In this document: positions 12,639-25,800 of the stretch, piece by piece | How positions within the stretch are numbered: position 1 is the stretch's first letter | Layout: every line of letters begins with the position of its first letter | NCBI GenBank assembly: GCA_030737835.1 | Contig: CM060853.1 | Location: forward strand, 17,542,895-17,606,894 | DNA: 64,000 nucleotides | Direction: 5' to 3' | Source of the DNA: Acorus gramineus | Taxonomy: Eukaryota; Streptophyta; Magnoliopsida; Acorales; Acoraceae | Position numbers and translations under genes: made by a program | The notes under the pieces: model-generated | What the model was told of the DNA's origin: nothing | The model's database searches: none | The model's input: the letters and a program-made list of their open reading frames with translations, nothing else

Positions 12639-13626
12639 ACAACATTCTTGTTCTTAATGTCATTTTTGTGGGATTATTCTTTATATAAATGCTTCATTTG
12701 ACTTTCTTTCTGTGGTTCATTAAAATGTTTTGACAGTTTTTAAGTTGATTCTAAATAATAGTCACATCTGAAGGTGAGGAGATTTCTTTCAGTCAATCTT
12801 CTGCAAGCAACAAGGATCTTAAGCCTGAATCTAGACAAGTTAGTGTTCAATACTCGGAAACTCCTGCTGGGGTTCTGCAAGAAATCGCAATAAAACTTGG
12901 AACTAAGGTATTTAGAATATGTTCTTGCAGGTCGGAATTGAAATGCATGACCTTCTTCTTACTAAATCTGATTCCTTCTTCAGGTGAATTTCAAATCATC
13001 TTTGCTTCCAACTATAGAATTGCAGTTCTCCATTGAGGTATATTTTTCAAAATTTTTGTACATAACTTTAATTGCGGATAGCAGTTTTAAGGTCCAGAGT
13101 TTCTAGACTACTCTTGGCTTGCGGTTCAGAAAACAGGGCTGTATATATTTATCAATCCCTAGAATTATGAGTATTAATTTATTTTTGTGGACTATGTGCC
13201 TTTTCCCCTTTTCTCTTATTTGTTCTCCCTGGCATTAGGTTTACAATGGTTCAAGGGTTGAATTAAAATAAAAGAATTGTCTGATTTAGTGGATCATGAA
13301 GTACTAGTGTTTTATTCTTATTGGTGAAAAGCATGTTCAATGCATATAGAAATTTCTAATCCAATGATTGTGGGGGTTGAGAAGCCAAAAGAAAAAAAAG
13401 AAAATAAATTTCAAGTGTGATGCTTTATATAGAACATGAGTTATGTTATAGAGATAGTGGATGAATTAGAGATAGAAGTTGGAATAGTACATTTGCACTT
13501 TCGCAATTGCCGATCACATGTAAGTTTGGAGTCATTATACAAAAGATTCACTTCCCCCATTCAATGAGTGATAAAATTTATTGTAAAAATCAAAACAAAT
13601 ATGAAAAAACAGATGACAACAATGAC

Positions 13627-14350
13627 AAATTTCTTGAACTCCATACTGCATGGCCAATGCATGGAATCCCTAAAAAAAATTCAAAAGAAAGAGTGTCATG
13701 TGAGGAGAATGAGTTCTTATGGAATCTTGTTCTTGTTTAAATACATGAGAAATGATAGATCCGGTACTAAAAACAGTCTCATTTTTATCTATAGCTACCC
13801 AATAAGTGTACTTAATCAATAATAAGAAGGAAAAAAAAATCTGCCGTGTAAAACTAAGGGACAAGAAATCCTAAATAGGAAAAATATTCCCTACAATTGC
13901 CTTTAAAGTGTAATCCCAGAATTTTAGAACATATGGAGGTGGTACCTCCAATGGAACTTTTAGTTTCAGGACTACCAATTGATGGGCACCCCCCATCAGT
14001 TTTCGTCTACTACTATGCAAAAACCACTATAAAAGAGACGAGGAGGAGGAAAAGAAGAAACATTACAACTTGAGAACATTTTCTTTATTTAGGATTTTTG
14101 GTCCCTTAGTTTAACATGGCTGTTTTTTTTTATATATATATAATGTTGATTGGGTACACTGATTGGGTAGCTGAAAATGATATTGTTTTTAGTATTAGAT
14201 CTATCATTTCTCATGTATTTAAACAAGATTTCATAAGAATTTATTCTCCTCATAGGACACTCTTTATTTTGTATTTTTTTCAAGGGATTCCATGCATTGA
14301 CTATGTAGAAGTCTTGATTGGTCATGCGGGACGGAGTTCAAGGAATCTGT
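13627..14350. repeat. Large inverted repeat (two arms of roughly 240 bp, spacer about 200 bp) in CPL1-like intron 11
   Basis: The left arm (about 13627-13875) and the reverse complement of the right arm (about 14095-14350) share long matched blocks: CAATGCATGGAATCCCT, AATACATGAGAAATGATAGAT, CTACCCAAT and AAACTAAGGGAC. The arms differ by point changes and small indels, so this is not a recent palindrome. The spacer holds CTATAAAAGAGACGAGGAGG, a TATA-like word. A foldback transposon remnant or an inverted duplication are both possible. As RNA the arms would pair into a long imperfect hairpin. Confidence 0.75.
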
Positions 14351-14371
14351 CCAAAATTTTCGCCCTCCTTC

Positions 14372-14660
14372 ACCCACCACCTCCACCCCCCCAACTCTCT
14401 CTCTCTCTTCTCTCTCCCTTTTTTCTTCTTTACCCCACCCCAAAAATATTTTTGGGGTTGCAACCTCAAAAGAAAAAAAAAGTGGAGAAGAGGGAGAATG
14501 AGAGAGAATGCGGGGGTCAAACAGCAGAGGTGGTGGGCGGAGGGCAATAGTGGTGATGGGTGGAGGAGGGTGGCGGCGGAGGGCGGTGGGAGGGGGAGAG
14601 AGAAGTGAGAGAGAGTGGGAGAGAGACAGAGGGGGGAGGGCGGCAAAGGACAATGGGGAG
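14372..14660. repeat. Polypyrimidine tract followed by polypurine tract in CPL1-like intron 11
   Basis: About 14372-14435 is almost pure C/T (CACCCCCC, CTCTCTCTCTCT). About 14465-14660 is almost pure A/G with G-rich runs (GGAGGAGGGTGGCGGCGGAGGG). The halves are roughly complementary. Several long open frames cross it, but their products are Pro/Ser- or Gly/Arg-rich shadows of low complexity, so none is called coding. Confidence 0.7.
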
Positions 14661-14997
14661 GAGGGGTAGGGTGGAGGCGGATGGTAAGCTTGTCTTGAAC
14701 AAATTTGAACCTTGGTGAGGAGAGGCCTTTCGTGCCATAGTTCAAAGTGCGGCCGCATGTTCTCCCCCGGGCGCACATCTACACTCTGTTGTGGTGCATG
14801 TGCCTCCCAAGTGCGGTCATGTGCAGCTAGGGATTCGAATCCAGTTCAAGTGGGCCTTCGATCATTTGAATCCCATTCGAACGAGATTCAAACGCCCATA
14901 TCTTAATTTTTTTATTGAAAAATATAAAATGTGTGGCCGCATGTACTGAATGTGGATCCCACCGCATATGGGGTCCGCACATGTTTTTAAACTATGA

Positions 14998-17935
14998 TAT
15001 TAGCCACTTGATGTATTGAAGAGATGAATCAAACATCCAATTCCTCCTAAAGTACCTTCTCACGGAGAAAGTGGTAATCAATTTCATTTTGTTATGTACG
15101 TGCATGAAAAGCTGGATTGGATGCAAGAGAGATAGCCTTGATGTTGTCACACCATGTTGTAGGTGCTAAGTGAAGAAAAATTTTAAGATCACGGAGTAGA
15201 ATTTGTAGCCATGGGATTTCGACAACGGTAAGAGCAAGACAATGATTCTGCCTCAGTAGAGGAACGAGCAATTGTCGGTTGCTTTTTAGCGCTCCAAGAG
15301 ATGACATTATGGCTCACTAGTGATTTTGCCTCGATAGAAAAACTTGTTGCCATACGGTATGTTTGGTGGCCTCAGAAAAACAAGTGGGTTCTTGATGTGT
15401 AAGGTAGGTGAGAATTGGAGTAGGGATAGGATGTTGGGAGGCTAGAAATAGTTTTTTAGGTTTGGTGATACCGTGTTTGGAGTGAGTGACCGTCGGATGA
15501 ACGTTAACATGAGTGTTTATGGGAGGATGTGAGGGAGTGGAATATTTGACTGGTTGAAGAGATGGAGTGGTGGAGGGTGGCAAGTGTGTGGGGTTAGGTT
15601 CATTGTCATTGGTTAATGGGGAGATGGGTGGTTTCAATATGGGAGACGTGGCAGATTGTTGTTTGTACATTAATTGATGGAGGAATGAGAGTAGTGGTGA
15701 TGAAAGATGAGGTGGTAGACATAAGTAAGGAATTGGTATCTTTATTATGAGGAAGCCATACCTTCATTGGACCGTAACTATGTAGGTCATCTTTAAATTA
15801 TGTGGCAGCTGATATGGATTGATCTTGGGACATGAGAGAGGACTGAAATGGGAAGACTTGTTCATCGAACACCACATGACGAGATAGATATACACGACCT
15901 GAGGAGGGGTCTAAACAACGATATGTTTTGTGGTTTATACTATAACCAAGGAAAACACAACGAAGAGAGCAAAATTCTAACTTGTTATGATTATATGGGC
16001 GTAAATCAAGGGTAACAAGCACACCCAAAAACTTGCAGGAAAGTATAATTAGGTGGCTTTTAGAAAAGTATTTCCCATGGTGAGGTATTAGAAAGAGCTT
16101 TTACAGGCTCGGTTAATGAGAAATAGATATGCATTAAATGCTTCAACCCAATAGTGTTTAGGGATAGATGCAAGGGCTAAAAGAGTAAACCCAATCTCAA
16201 CAATGTGGCGATGTTTGCGATCAGCTATGCCATTTTGCTCAAGGGTATGTGGACATGACATTTGATGAGTCATACCATGATTTGAAAGAAATGTGTTCAT
16301 GAATTCACCACCTCCATGAGAACGAAACGTTTTGATGGTGTGGTCCAAGAGTTTTTCAATATGAGTTTTAAAGGACAAAAAAATATCATATACATCCCTT
16401 CTACAGATAAGAGGAAATAGCCAACAATAACAGGACTAATCATCAACGGATATAACATAATATTGAAAACCACTGATTGAAGAGATGGATACCGGTCCCC
16501 AAACATCACAATGAATTAATTCAAGAAGTTTAGTAGCGAAAGATGTGGACTTAGAGAATGATAGTTTTTTTACTTTTACCAAGTTGACAAGAATTACAAA
16601 TGAAACTTAGACGAGAACTTCCAGAATGTGGAAAGAGCATATGTAGAGATGATGGTGTGTATCTTAGTGGCAGAGGGATATCCAAGACGAGAGTGCCATA
16701 TAGAAGTAGAAACTCGTGTACCAAGGAAAGCTGTAGAAATATATCGATTGATGTGATTGGAGAAATGTCAATCTGCCTGTGGAAAAGAGTCCTCCCCGAG
16801 ACATTGTCCTTCACAATGAAACCATGTTCATCAAAGTAAAAATAACAATCATTACTTTTGATAGTTATGTACGGATAAAAGATTAGTGGAAGCAGTTGGG
16901 CAATGTAAAATATTACGTAATTGAAACTTTGAGTTGGGGGTATGAAAGGTGGAGGAACCTGTGTGTTGAATAGGCAAACTTTGATAATTTCCAACTCGAG
17001 CTTTGTCACCTCCTTTGTAGTTTGAATGAATGGAGAGATTGGCCATGTCAGAAGTTATATGATGGGTGGCACCTGTATCAGAGTACCAAACTTGTTCTTC
17101 ATTTGGAGGGTGTTGGGCGACCATGGCAGTGAGCTTTTGTGGTGCTATACGACCTTGGTAAACAAAGTCCATCCGATGGTAGCAATCTACAGCAACGTGG
17201 CCTATTTGATTGCAAATCTGATGAGTTGGTCTATTAGAAGGACAATTGAGAGTGGAAGGATTGGTGTTATTACCACGTGACAGTCCTGCACGACCACAAC
17301 CGCCTTGAATACCATGATTGGAGGATGACCGAGTATGTGTACGAGTGGCAGTGAGGGCTGTTGTGGCATCAGTAGTAAGCATACGCGCTTGTAAATTTTC
17401 AAGGCTGAGTTCCTCACAGATGAGGAGGGCATGAAGTTATTCTAAAGAAATGGGATCCGTCCGTGAGTGGGTTCAAATTGCATTAGTTAATGGATGATAA
17501 TCCGCAGATAGACCATCTAGAGTGTAGAGAATTATATCTTCTTCATCTACAGGGGCTGCACATGCTGCCAATTTATCACCCAACCCTTTTAATCTTTGGA
17601 GATAATCTTGGATGGAGGATGAACCTATCTTCACTGCTTGCAATTGCTTCTTGAGTTGTAAAATATGCGATCGTGAGAGTGATGCATATCGCTGTTCGAG
17701 ATCATCCCAAACTGCTTTGGATGATTGGAGTCTGAGATTATATAAAGTTGAATCGATACAGGTCAAAAGATTCTGATCTTTGATGACCCATTCTGTATAA
17801 AGAGGATTGCTAAGAATGAGTTCACCGGTTTCAGTGGGAAGGAATTGTAGAGGGCAAGGTGATGATCCATCAACAAGGCCTAACAAACCATGGCCACGAA
17901 GGATTGGTAGGAAGAGAATTTTACAACCCACCTTT
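14998..17935 (-). mobile_element. Ty1/copia LTR-retrotransposon fossil, broken, antisense in CPL1-like intron 11
   Basis: Read on the minus strand from about 17935, the parts appear in copia order. A gag (UBN2-type) region comes first, then a CCHC zinc knuckle, then the aspartic protease signature (YSDTGATHHIT). The GAG-pre-integrase and integrase core follow, then an integrase tail, and remnants of RNase H near 15.0-15.3 kb. Having protease and integrase upstream of RNase H places it in Ty1/copia rather than gypsy. The element is clearly broken, with several interruptions, and it is not complete. I did not recognise intact LTRs at its ends, so age cannot be read from LTR divergence; it looks old. 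It lies opposite to the host gene inside one intron. Confidence 0.85.
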
Positions 17936-20900
17936 TAACTGTAGTATGAATTATTAAAAGTCTCACTGCTGTGAAAGAGGATGTCATATTTATTTGGTTG
18001 CTTCGATTTTTTTGGTTCCAAATTATATTTCCCTTTTATATGTAGATCCATTATTTCCATCTGTAGTTTCACAAAGTAAATTTTCATTAGTTCTTTCAAT
18101 TTTTCCGAAGATTTCAGTATTTTCTTGATTAAGTATTGTATTGATCAGATTTTTTTTCCCAGTTTGTAATATCTATCTCTAAACATTCTCATCTTTCAGT
18201 ATGAAGTTCCACATGGTTTATGATGACTTTCTTTTCTTATTTTTCTGGCAGTAACTATTGCAGTTTAAATGTGAGTATATGCTTTTAGTTTTTTTTGTGC
18301 TCAGACTTTTAGAATATGTGTTATTCTGAGCATCTTTAAAATGGAGTGGAGATGAATCTACAGGTTCTGAGTGCATTTTTTTAACAGTTATTACATTCTT
18401 ACCAATATTTTTGCACTGTTGATATTAATGCAAGTACTGTGTTTTTAATTTCACAAATGAAACAGTTTATTAGGAAAGTGATGTTTTCTTAACATGAATT
18501 ATTTTTATTGTTAGCTACTTAGCTTACATTTCTATCACCAGGTTAATGTCTTCCATTTTTCTTGTAGGCTTGGTTTTCTGGGGAGAAAATAGGAAAAGGG
18601 ATTGGGAAGACAAGGAAAGAAGCACAACATCGAGCTGCTGAGAGCTCGCTTGAATATTTGGCAAGTATGAACTACTGAATTTTAATATTCTTGATACTTT
18701 CTGCTAACTACAGTAGGGATATGCCTTTATATTTCATATTACTTGTATCCTTGGTTAAATAAGGGTGAAGATAAATATTAGTCACTCATTTTACTATTGC
18801 AGATAAATATTTGTCACTCATTTCTCTGGAGCCCAATGCTTTGCAAGGGGAATATCGTAAACTTTGTCATTCCATAGAAAGTGGATTTGTTAGCGAGCCA
18901 AACTCTTTTGGATATCCAACATTCCCTAGGGATGACACCTCGCAGATTGCAAAAAGTTCAAATCAGCCCCGGTTTATAGACCAGAGATTTGATGGATTCA
19001 AGAACTGTGTCCTCTGTTGCGACCCTCAAGGAACTGGTGGGGTACCTTGACAGTTATCATATCTTTGATATTAATAATTTTCTTTCCCTTCGTAAGTTGT
19101 GCCTCAGGTTTGCATTCTGTGGCATACTAAATTGTCTATTTTACAGTGCACTTTGGAGGGACTGAGTTTAAGGTTTACTGAGCAGCCATCTCTTTCAGCA
19201 GATCCAGGCCCAAAAGGAGAAATATTTGCACAGGTTTGATCATACGACACATTTGATATTCTTGCTTATATTATTCACTAGTATAAGTTTTCATTCTTTA
19301 GCTATATTCTGCACAATTTTATTTAACATTCTTTGGACATTAATCTTCATTAAATTATCTGGATAGCATTTTAAAAAAAATAAAATGTGTTAATATTATC
19401 AGAGTTCTGTTAAATCTTTCGGGGTAAAAATTATGTATGATTAAGAGAGATTATTCTTGAAGATCATGTCTTCCATATAGATATTTATTGTTGTACAAGG
19501 GAACTTTGTTTGCTCTAGTGCGATTTGCAACGAGATCCCACAAAAAACCATAGATCTGTTATGAAGGTCTTAGCTTATAAGCCTTTGTCATCGATACCTC
19601 CAATACTTTTTTTTCTATTTTACCTCCCATACCTAGCAACCTTCCTCCTCTTTAATTCATCATTTTTATGTATATAATTTACAAATGTTACCACATAGCA
19701 CCAAATAGATCTGTGCTCTTAGATTTCATATCTACCAATAACCCTATATGGATACTCGTTATAAATACCATGATCTGCGGTCACCTCATTCTTATTGTTC
19801 TTTTCTGGTGTTGGTGTTGGTTTTTTAGGTTGAAATAGGAGAACAGGTTTTGGGAAAAGGGATTGGGTCTACTTGGGATGAGGTGAAAGAACAGGTATTG
19901 TTTTCGTTGCAGTTTTTAATGTAGATTTAATCTAATTGTAAATTTGTCACATTAGAAAATTCTCATCTGCTACATTTTGTGATGAAAATATCTCCATACC
20001 TACCTGTGTTGTTTTTTTGCAAATGCTTGTCACTGAACAAGAATTGGTGCATCAGGTCCTGGTTTCCCCATGCTTCTATGTTTTTATAATTACACATTAT
20101 CATTCAGAAACTCACAGATAGCTTGAGATGAGGAAGACCTTGGTCTATGTCTTTGATCTGTGGGTTTCAACAGCATCTTAGAAAAGAATAACTGTTTTCT
20201 TGTTGTATGAGATTGGCCTATCTGTTTGCTTATCCAAATTTAATATACATGGAAGTTGATGAGTCTATTTAATTTGTTTCTCAATCAGGATGTCTTATAT
20301 GAAAATTTTGTCCCTTCTGCAGGCTGCTGAAGAAGTCCTTGGGGGCATGCAATCCATGCTTGGACAGAAGCGCATAGGTTCGCTGAGGTGAACAGTGTTG
20401 TCCATCATTATCTGACACTCTCTTTCACATGTTAGTGTTTCACAATTGTATTAGATGTTGTTTGTATGGCCGCATGTGAGAGGTATAGTATGAAGTTATT
20501 GACTTAAAAAGTATGCTTGCTGAGACCATATCCTGCAACTCATAAATCAGTAAGAGCCAGATCAGAGAGTTGTCCAGCTTAGCCCCATATGCAAGTATTA
20601 TGAATATTTGATAGTTTGGACATGATATACTGAAAGCGAACTGAGGTTTTCTGGTCATGCAACTTTTACCATTTAGCGTATACCCATTTGCATGACATGG
20701 ACCTTCTTCTTACCTATAATATATAGAAAAATTTGCTGTGTGTAATTTCTTCATATTTTCCCAGTGATTGTATCAATTTATTTTGCCCCATATATCTTTT
20801 ATCAACTAATCCCCTTCCACCCGCTATTTGCTTGCAACCGAGTAATCCTTTCTTCCTATTTCAGGTTACAAGCAAATTTAAACAAGCATTCCAGGCCAGA

Positions 20901-20970
20901 GTTCTCTAGAGTGCTGCAGAGAACACCATCATCTGACCGATATTACAAGAATGGCACATCCATGCCTTGA

Positions 20971-22796
20971 CATGAAAATCTGTTGTGTTCCTCTCCTATT
21001 AAGGCGTGTGCCCGTGCTGGATGCAATTGACCTTGGCTTTCCGCAAGAATTTCGATCTGGAAATCATGTCATGCATTGAACATGAGTTCAATCAAATTTT
21101 CATCCATACCAACACTGGACATCGGTTGTGTACATAATTACATATTGGTTAATTATCCATCCCCAAGTGAGAAGGATCAGAGGGAGACTCGATCTGCAAG
21201 GAAGTTTCAGTTTCCTTTCCTTCCCTGCTTTGGAAAGTAAGTTCTTTATGGATTTGGCTTGATGGGTATGCATTCATGGTTCAATTAGCTTAGCCTCTCT
21301 TTCTTTTTTTGTCACAAAAGATTTTTTCATCTAACCACTGGTTTCTGCTGCCCATATTGCTAGTCTCAGTGAAAGTAACACCAAAGGTTGAGCATGTTTT
21401 GTCAACTGTTCCCCAATCGGTTTCTGTTTTCATATTTTATCACAATTGTAAGAACTACATGAAAATACAAAATGTCATATTGTACTCAATCTTCATACAT
21501 ATGTATTTTATTGGATTATATATATCTGTTTTTTATTATGCAAAATACTTGTGAAGTATACTTCTAGGCTACACGTGGATCTGTCCCTAACTTTATCTAA
21601 ATGCATTGAAAATGTTAGATTCAGCATTTTTACATTTTTGTAGCCTGTGCATGTTTTAATTCTCCGGCTAATTTGAAAAGGGGATAAATAGATAAAGGCT
21701 AATTATTGAGATATATGAGAGGGAGGATAACTTATCCTGTGTTGTATAAAAAATAATTGGATAAAGTATAGATATTGTCTTAATTTTAAAATAAAAATAA
21801 ATTTTTTTGTTTTACTTAAATACTGGAATAACATTTATTTATATTTTCTATCTCAATTTTGACAAATGTGAATATGGATAAAATTGATGGGTTTTTTATC
21901 CTTTAAAATTATGATAACTTATTTTTAAAACAACACTTTGTTTAATTAGCTCTAAGAATACTGTGAAGGGAAAAACCCAGTTTTGTACACCAACAAATAT
22001 AATTGGTTAATAATTCTTTTATAAAAAGAGTGCATATTTTTTTGTATAAATTGAATATCCATTTTTTAAGTTTTTTTTTATGATAAATAAAATATATATC
22101 GGACGAAATTTCTTCTGCTATGTTAGTGACATAATGATAGTAAAATATTAGTAATACTAAGAGTAAGTTATACGTAGTCTTCTTCATAATTATTATATGT
22201 TTTTTTAAAGATGCATATTCAAATAATGAAATATGTATCTACAAAATTACTATGAAAAACTTATAAAATTATATATTTATTTAATAAAATACATAGATTT
22301 AAAAAAAAAAATTACTCAAACAATTTTTAATTGTATTCAACTTTACTACACCAGCGTCCATGTAAAATAAAAAAAAGATATTTCACCTTCAATCTCAAAA
22401 AAAAGGATTAAACATTATGCGCTCTATTGCATGATATAAGATAGGGATGAGATTCAGTCTTTTGTTTTTTTAATTAATGATAATTTATGAGGTTGGAAAA
22501 TATTAAACTTAATTCCGATTTCAATTTTAAATGCATTTTGTATTTTTATTAAAAATATATATATAATATATTATAATTCTGACGAAATATATAAAATGAG
22601 GCGTTCGAAAGGGCTTTATTTAATCGACGACTGGTGGACTTCCCAAAAAAAGCTACATTGGATCAACGGTAAATGATCGTCCAGCGAAACTGACTTCCTG
22701 ATCAACGTACACCTGGACCTGTATCTCTTCTCCCCTTCTCTTCTAATCTAATCTAATCTAAAAAAATCGATCGATCGGATCAAAATCGAACAAAAC
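20971..22796. other. CPL1-like 3' flank and AT-rich spacer
   Basis: The first few hundred bases are the likely 3' UTR of the CPL1-like gene. From about 21600 the DNA becomes very AT-rich and holds no recognisable exon, RNA gene or bounded transposon. The final 150 bp are the promoter and leader of the clathrin light chain gene. Confidence 0.5.
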
Positions 22797-22818
22797 AGAG
22801 AGAGAGAGAGAGAGAGAG
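22797..22818 (+). repeat. (GA)n microsatellite in the clathrin light chain 5' leader
   Basis: About 11 GA units end 8 bp before the ATG at 22826. The position suggests the 5' UTR. A similar (GA)n precedes the TRAPPC13 start codon. Confidence 0.8.
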
Positions 22819-22825
22819 TCACAGC

Positions 22826-25800
22826 ATGTCGTCTTCATCATTCGACGCTTATGGAGGCGAAGACGTCGACGTTGAGGTCTCGAGGGGCTCCTCGACGACC
22901 ACCCGCCCCTTCGACGACGACGGCTACATGGGCTACGACCCCCGCCTCCCCTCCCAGCGCTTCGACCCCACCTCCTTCTCCTCCTCCACCTTCACATCCG
23001 CCCCCGAAGACTACGACGAGCCCCCCAAGGTCGCGGCCGACGACGACGTCATCGCCGTTGACGAGGAGACCCACCACCCTCCGATCGACGTCGATGGAGC
23101 GGGCTTGGAGGAGGACCACCACCACCCCACTCCCTTCTACGGGAGCGGCCACCACGACGTCCCCGTCAGCGTCCCCGACTCCCCCGCCATATTCGGCGGC
23201 GGTCACGACCCCTCGCCGTTTTCGGTGCCGGAGTCGAACGGCAATGGAGGGTACGGAGGGGACGAGGTCTTCGCTTCCGATGGACCGATCTTGCCTCCCC
23301 CCACCGAGATGCAGCCGGAGGAGGGGTTTGTGCTCCGCGAGTGGCGCCGGTGAGTGGATCTCAGATTTTGTTTGGATTTCATTTTTTTGATCGGTTGTGG
23401 ATGATTTGGATCTGGGTTTTTTTTAAGTGGGATCAAAGTTGGATGTTTGAAGTGAATTTGGTTTCCTTTTTTGGTCTGTTGAGTCACTTGAGTGTGATTT
23501 GGATCTGGGTTTTTTTGAATTGGATTCAAAGTTGGTTGCTTTGACTGAATTTGAGGGGGTTCGGTTCCATGCATAGATGGGGAAGTTTCTGATTTGTTCC
23601 TGTATTTGTGTGTTTTCAGTGCGCATGATATTTGGATCTTGTATTTTAGATGGATTTGATGTTTATGCTTGCTTTCACTCTTATTAAGTGTTTGTAAATC
23701 ATATAGTCCTTGTGTAGAGATAGTGCAGGTTTAATTTCTCTTAAGAATGCTCTATAACTATGTCGATTTATAAAACTTCCTGTTTGCATGGATGGTCTTG
23801 ACTAGTTACTTGAATCAGATAATTAGATAACTAATCTGTACCAAATTTTCGCACCAGTTGGGGCTCAATAGAGAAGCTTTGCTGTCCTCCATATTTTCTT
23901 TCAGTAAATGTAGTTATTAATTTATTATGGAAGTGTAGTTGTATATAAGTAATCATTTGACAGTAGATTATCAGAATAGCAATTGCATTCTTCAGATGTG
24001 TGGTTATTTGGTCGCTTCACATGTTTTTATTATCAGTGGTTGGTTTGTAATCTCATTCTGTGTTTGCAAGATGCTTGTGTGGTGGTTACCAAACTAGGTT
24101 TGCAGATGCCTATGAGTTTTCATGTGCAAGAGCATCATTGTTTTACATCTTTGACATGGTTTGGCAGTCTTCTTCCATTTTAGAATTTCTTGATTTAACT
24201 GTAGATTAACATGCTTACCTTTTTCTAATCTTCTTCTTCCCTATTTTAATCTTTTTATCCCCTCATCACAACTTTCAAAAATGTCTGACATTTATTTGTT
24301 ATGGGTATTTGTTTCTGCATTGAGTTGCTTTTTGGTAGCATTTTCAAGGATAATAATTTTTTAGGGGCTCTTTTTTAAAAAAGTAAGGTTGGAGCTTCAT
24401 TAATAAATTGTCACCCCTTGAAAATAGGAGCCGAGGGATCTCCAAAAAAAGATAGGAAGATATGAAAACAAAGAAAGAAGAATAAAAAGGATCTCTTAAC
24501 CTTTGTACTTCACAGCTTTGCTTATTTGTATCCTATAGGGCTAGTTTGGCGAGGGAATAAGGTTTTGAGAATAAATTATCCTAATTTTAGGGGATAAAAA
24601 GTCTATCAAGTTTGTTCATATTTACATTTGTTAGGATAAAAAGTGGGGATAAATGCTATCTCAGCCTTTAGATGGAACAAAATATCCCCATTTTCATTTT
24701 AAAATCGAGACAATTGTCCACAGTTTATCCCAATTATTTTTTATACCAAACGGGGATAAGTTGTCCTTTCACTCACTTATCCTTATAATTACTCTTTATC
24801 CCAACACTTATCCCTTTGTCAAACCAGCCCATAAAGATTAGATTAAGCTTTGGGTTTTTTGGCCAATATGTCAACTTTTTCCACTAGGGTGAATTTAGTG
24901 CACAAGAAATGTTATAAAATTACAATGCATTGCTGAAAAGGATTTTGGCAAGCTTGTTTAAACATGTGTGAGTGATTCTAATATTTGAAAACTCAAAGCC
25001 TATGGAACTGGAAATATTAGTTAATCTAATATTTGAAAACTCAAAGCCTATGGAACTGGAAATATTAGTTAATCATTATATTGACTCCTGAGCTAGTTTC
25101 CATTCCTGTGACCAGTAAAAACAATAAACAATGTTTAAGCTGGAAATTTTTGCAGAGTCCTGCAGCTCTGTTCTTTCTTCAATTTATTCATATTATATAA
25201 ATGGTTTCATTCGCCCTGGTGGTGAACCCAATAATGATTCCTTTGAACGAGATTACTTTATTGTCATCTTTTAACTGTTCATAAATGCTCATGGTTTCGG
25301 TTTTTAAAATTTTTTTGCATATGAACCTGCCAACTATTGGCTTGAAAATGTTTCTAGGTGTGGTTTTGGAAGGTCAACAAAGAATATGAGGACCTGCAAG
25401 TGTATTTCTCAGAATCATTGTCATATTTTTTTTCCGTAATCTATTGTTATTTTACTATTACCTTCCTCCATTCATGATAGAAAAAACAGAAAATGAAAAC
25501 TGGTTACCTATTCATGCAGCCAAAATGCTATCCTTCTTGAGGAGAAGGAGAAAAAGGAGAAGGAATTGAGGAACCAAATCATTGAGGAAGCTGAGGAATA
25601 CAAACGCTCTTTCTATGAGAAGAGGAAAACTAACTGTGAGACAAACAAGACCCACAACAGGGAAAGAGAGAAGGTATGTTATCCCCATAACTAAACTGTT
25701 GGCATCAGGATTCGGGCTGCCTCTTCTTTTATTTTTCTTTTCATATTTTATGCCTATGCCCATGCCAGCTCTTTCTGGCCAACCAAGAGAAGTTCCATAA

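Larger units (their letters stand above)
7013..20970 (+). pseudogene. CPL1: RNA polymerase II CTD phosphatase-like 1/2 (CPL1/FIERY2-type), 17 exons, frame broken five times
   Basis: Exons: 7013-7287, 8869-9342, 10002-10212, 10513-10670, 10881-10951, 11087-11193, 11338-11424, 11584-12159, 12247-12310, 12762-12907, 12984-13037, 18568-18664, 18803-19036, 19147-19233, 19829-19894, 20323-20387, 20865-20970. All junctions are GT-AG and phases agree. Total is about 2.88 kb (959 codons), near the roughly 970 of Arabidopsis CPL1. Order: N-terminal CPL domain (SERCPPLAVLHTI), FCP1-type phosphatase ([53 protein letters not shown]), two double-stranded RNA-binding domains (exons 10-12 and 13-16), conserved tail ending at the TGA 20968-20970. 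Functional CPL1 dephosphorylates Ser5 of the Pol II CTD in the nucleus. Breaks: a 1-base loss near 7211 (exon 1); TAA at 9037-9039 replacing the Glu of the DLDET catalytic motif (exon 2); a 1-base gain near 11115 (exon 6); TGA at 11905-11907 (exon 8); a frame change near 19005 (exon 13). It is therefore probably a decaying copy; sequencing error is less likely for five events. Confidence 0.85.

Noticed and set aside
14264-14776. Several long overlapping open frames on both strands (up to 170 codons)
   Set aside because: They run through the polypyrimidine/polypurine tract; the products are low-complexity Pro/Ser/Leu or Gly/Arg runs with no family match and lie in an intron.
22838-23206. 122-codon minus-strand frame rich in Gly and Val
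   Set aside because: It is the antisense of clathrin light chain exon 1, whose skewed GC-rich codon use leaves the other strand open.
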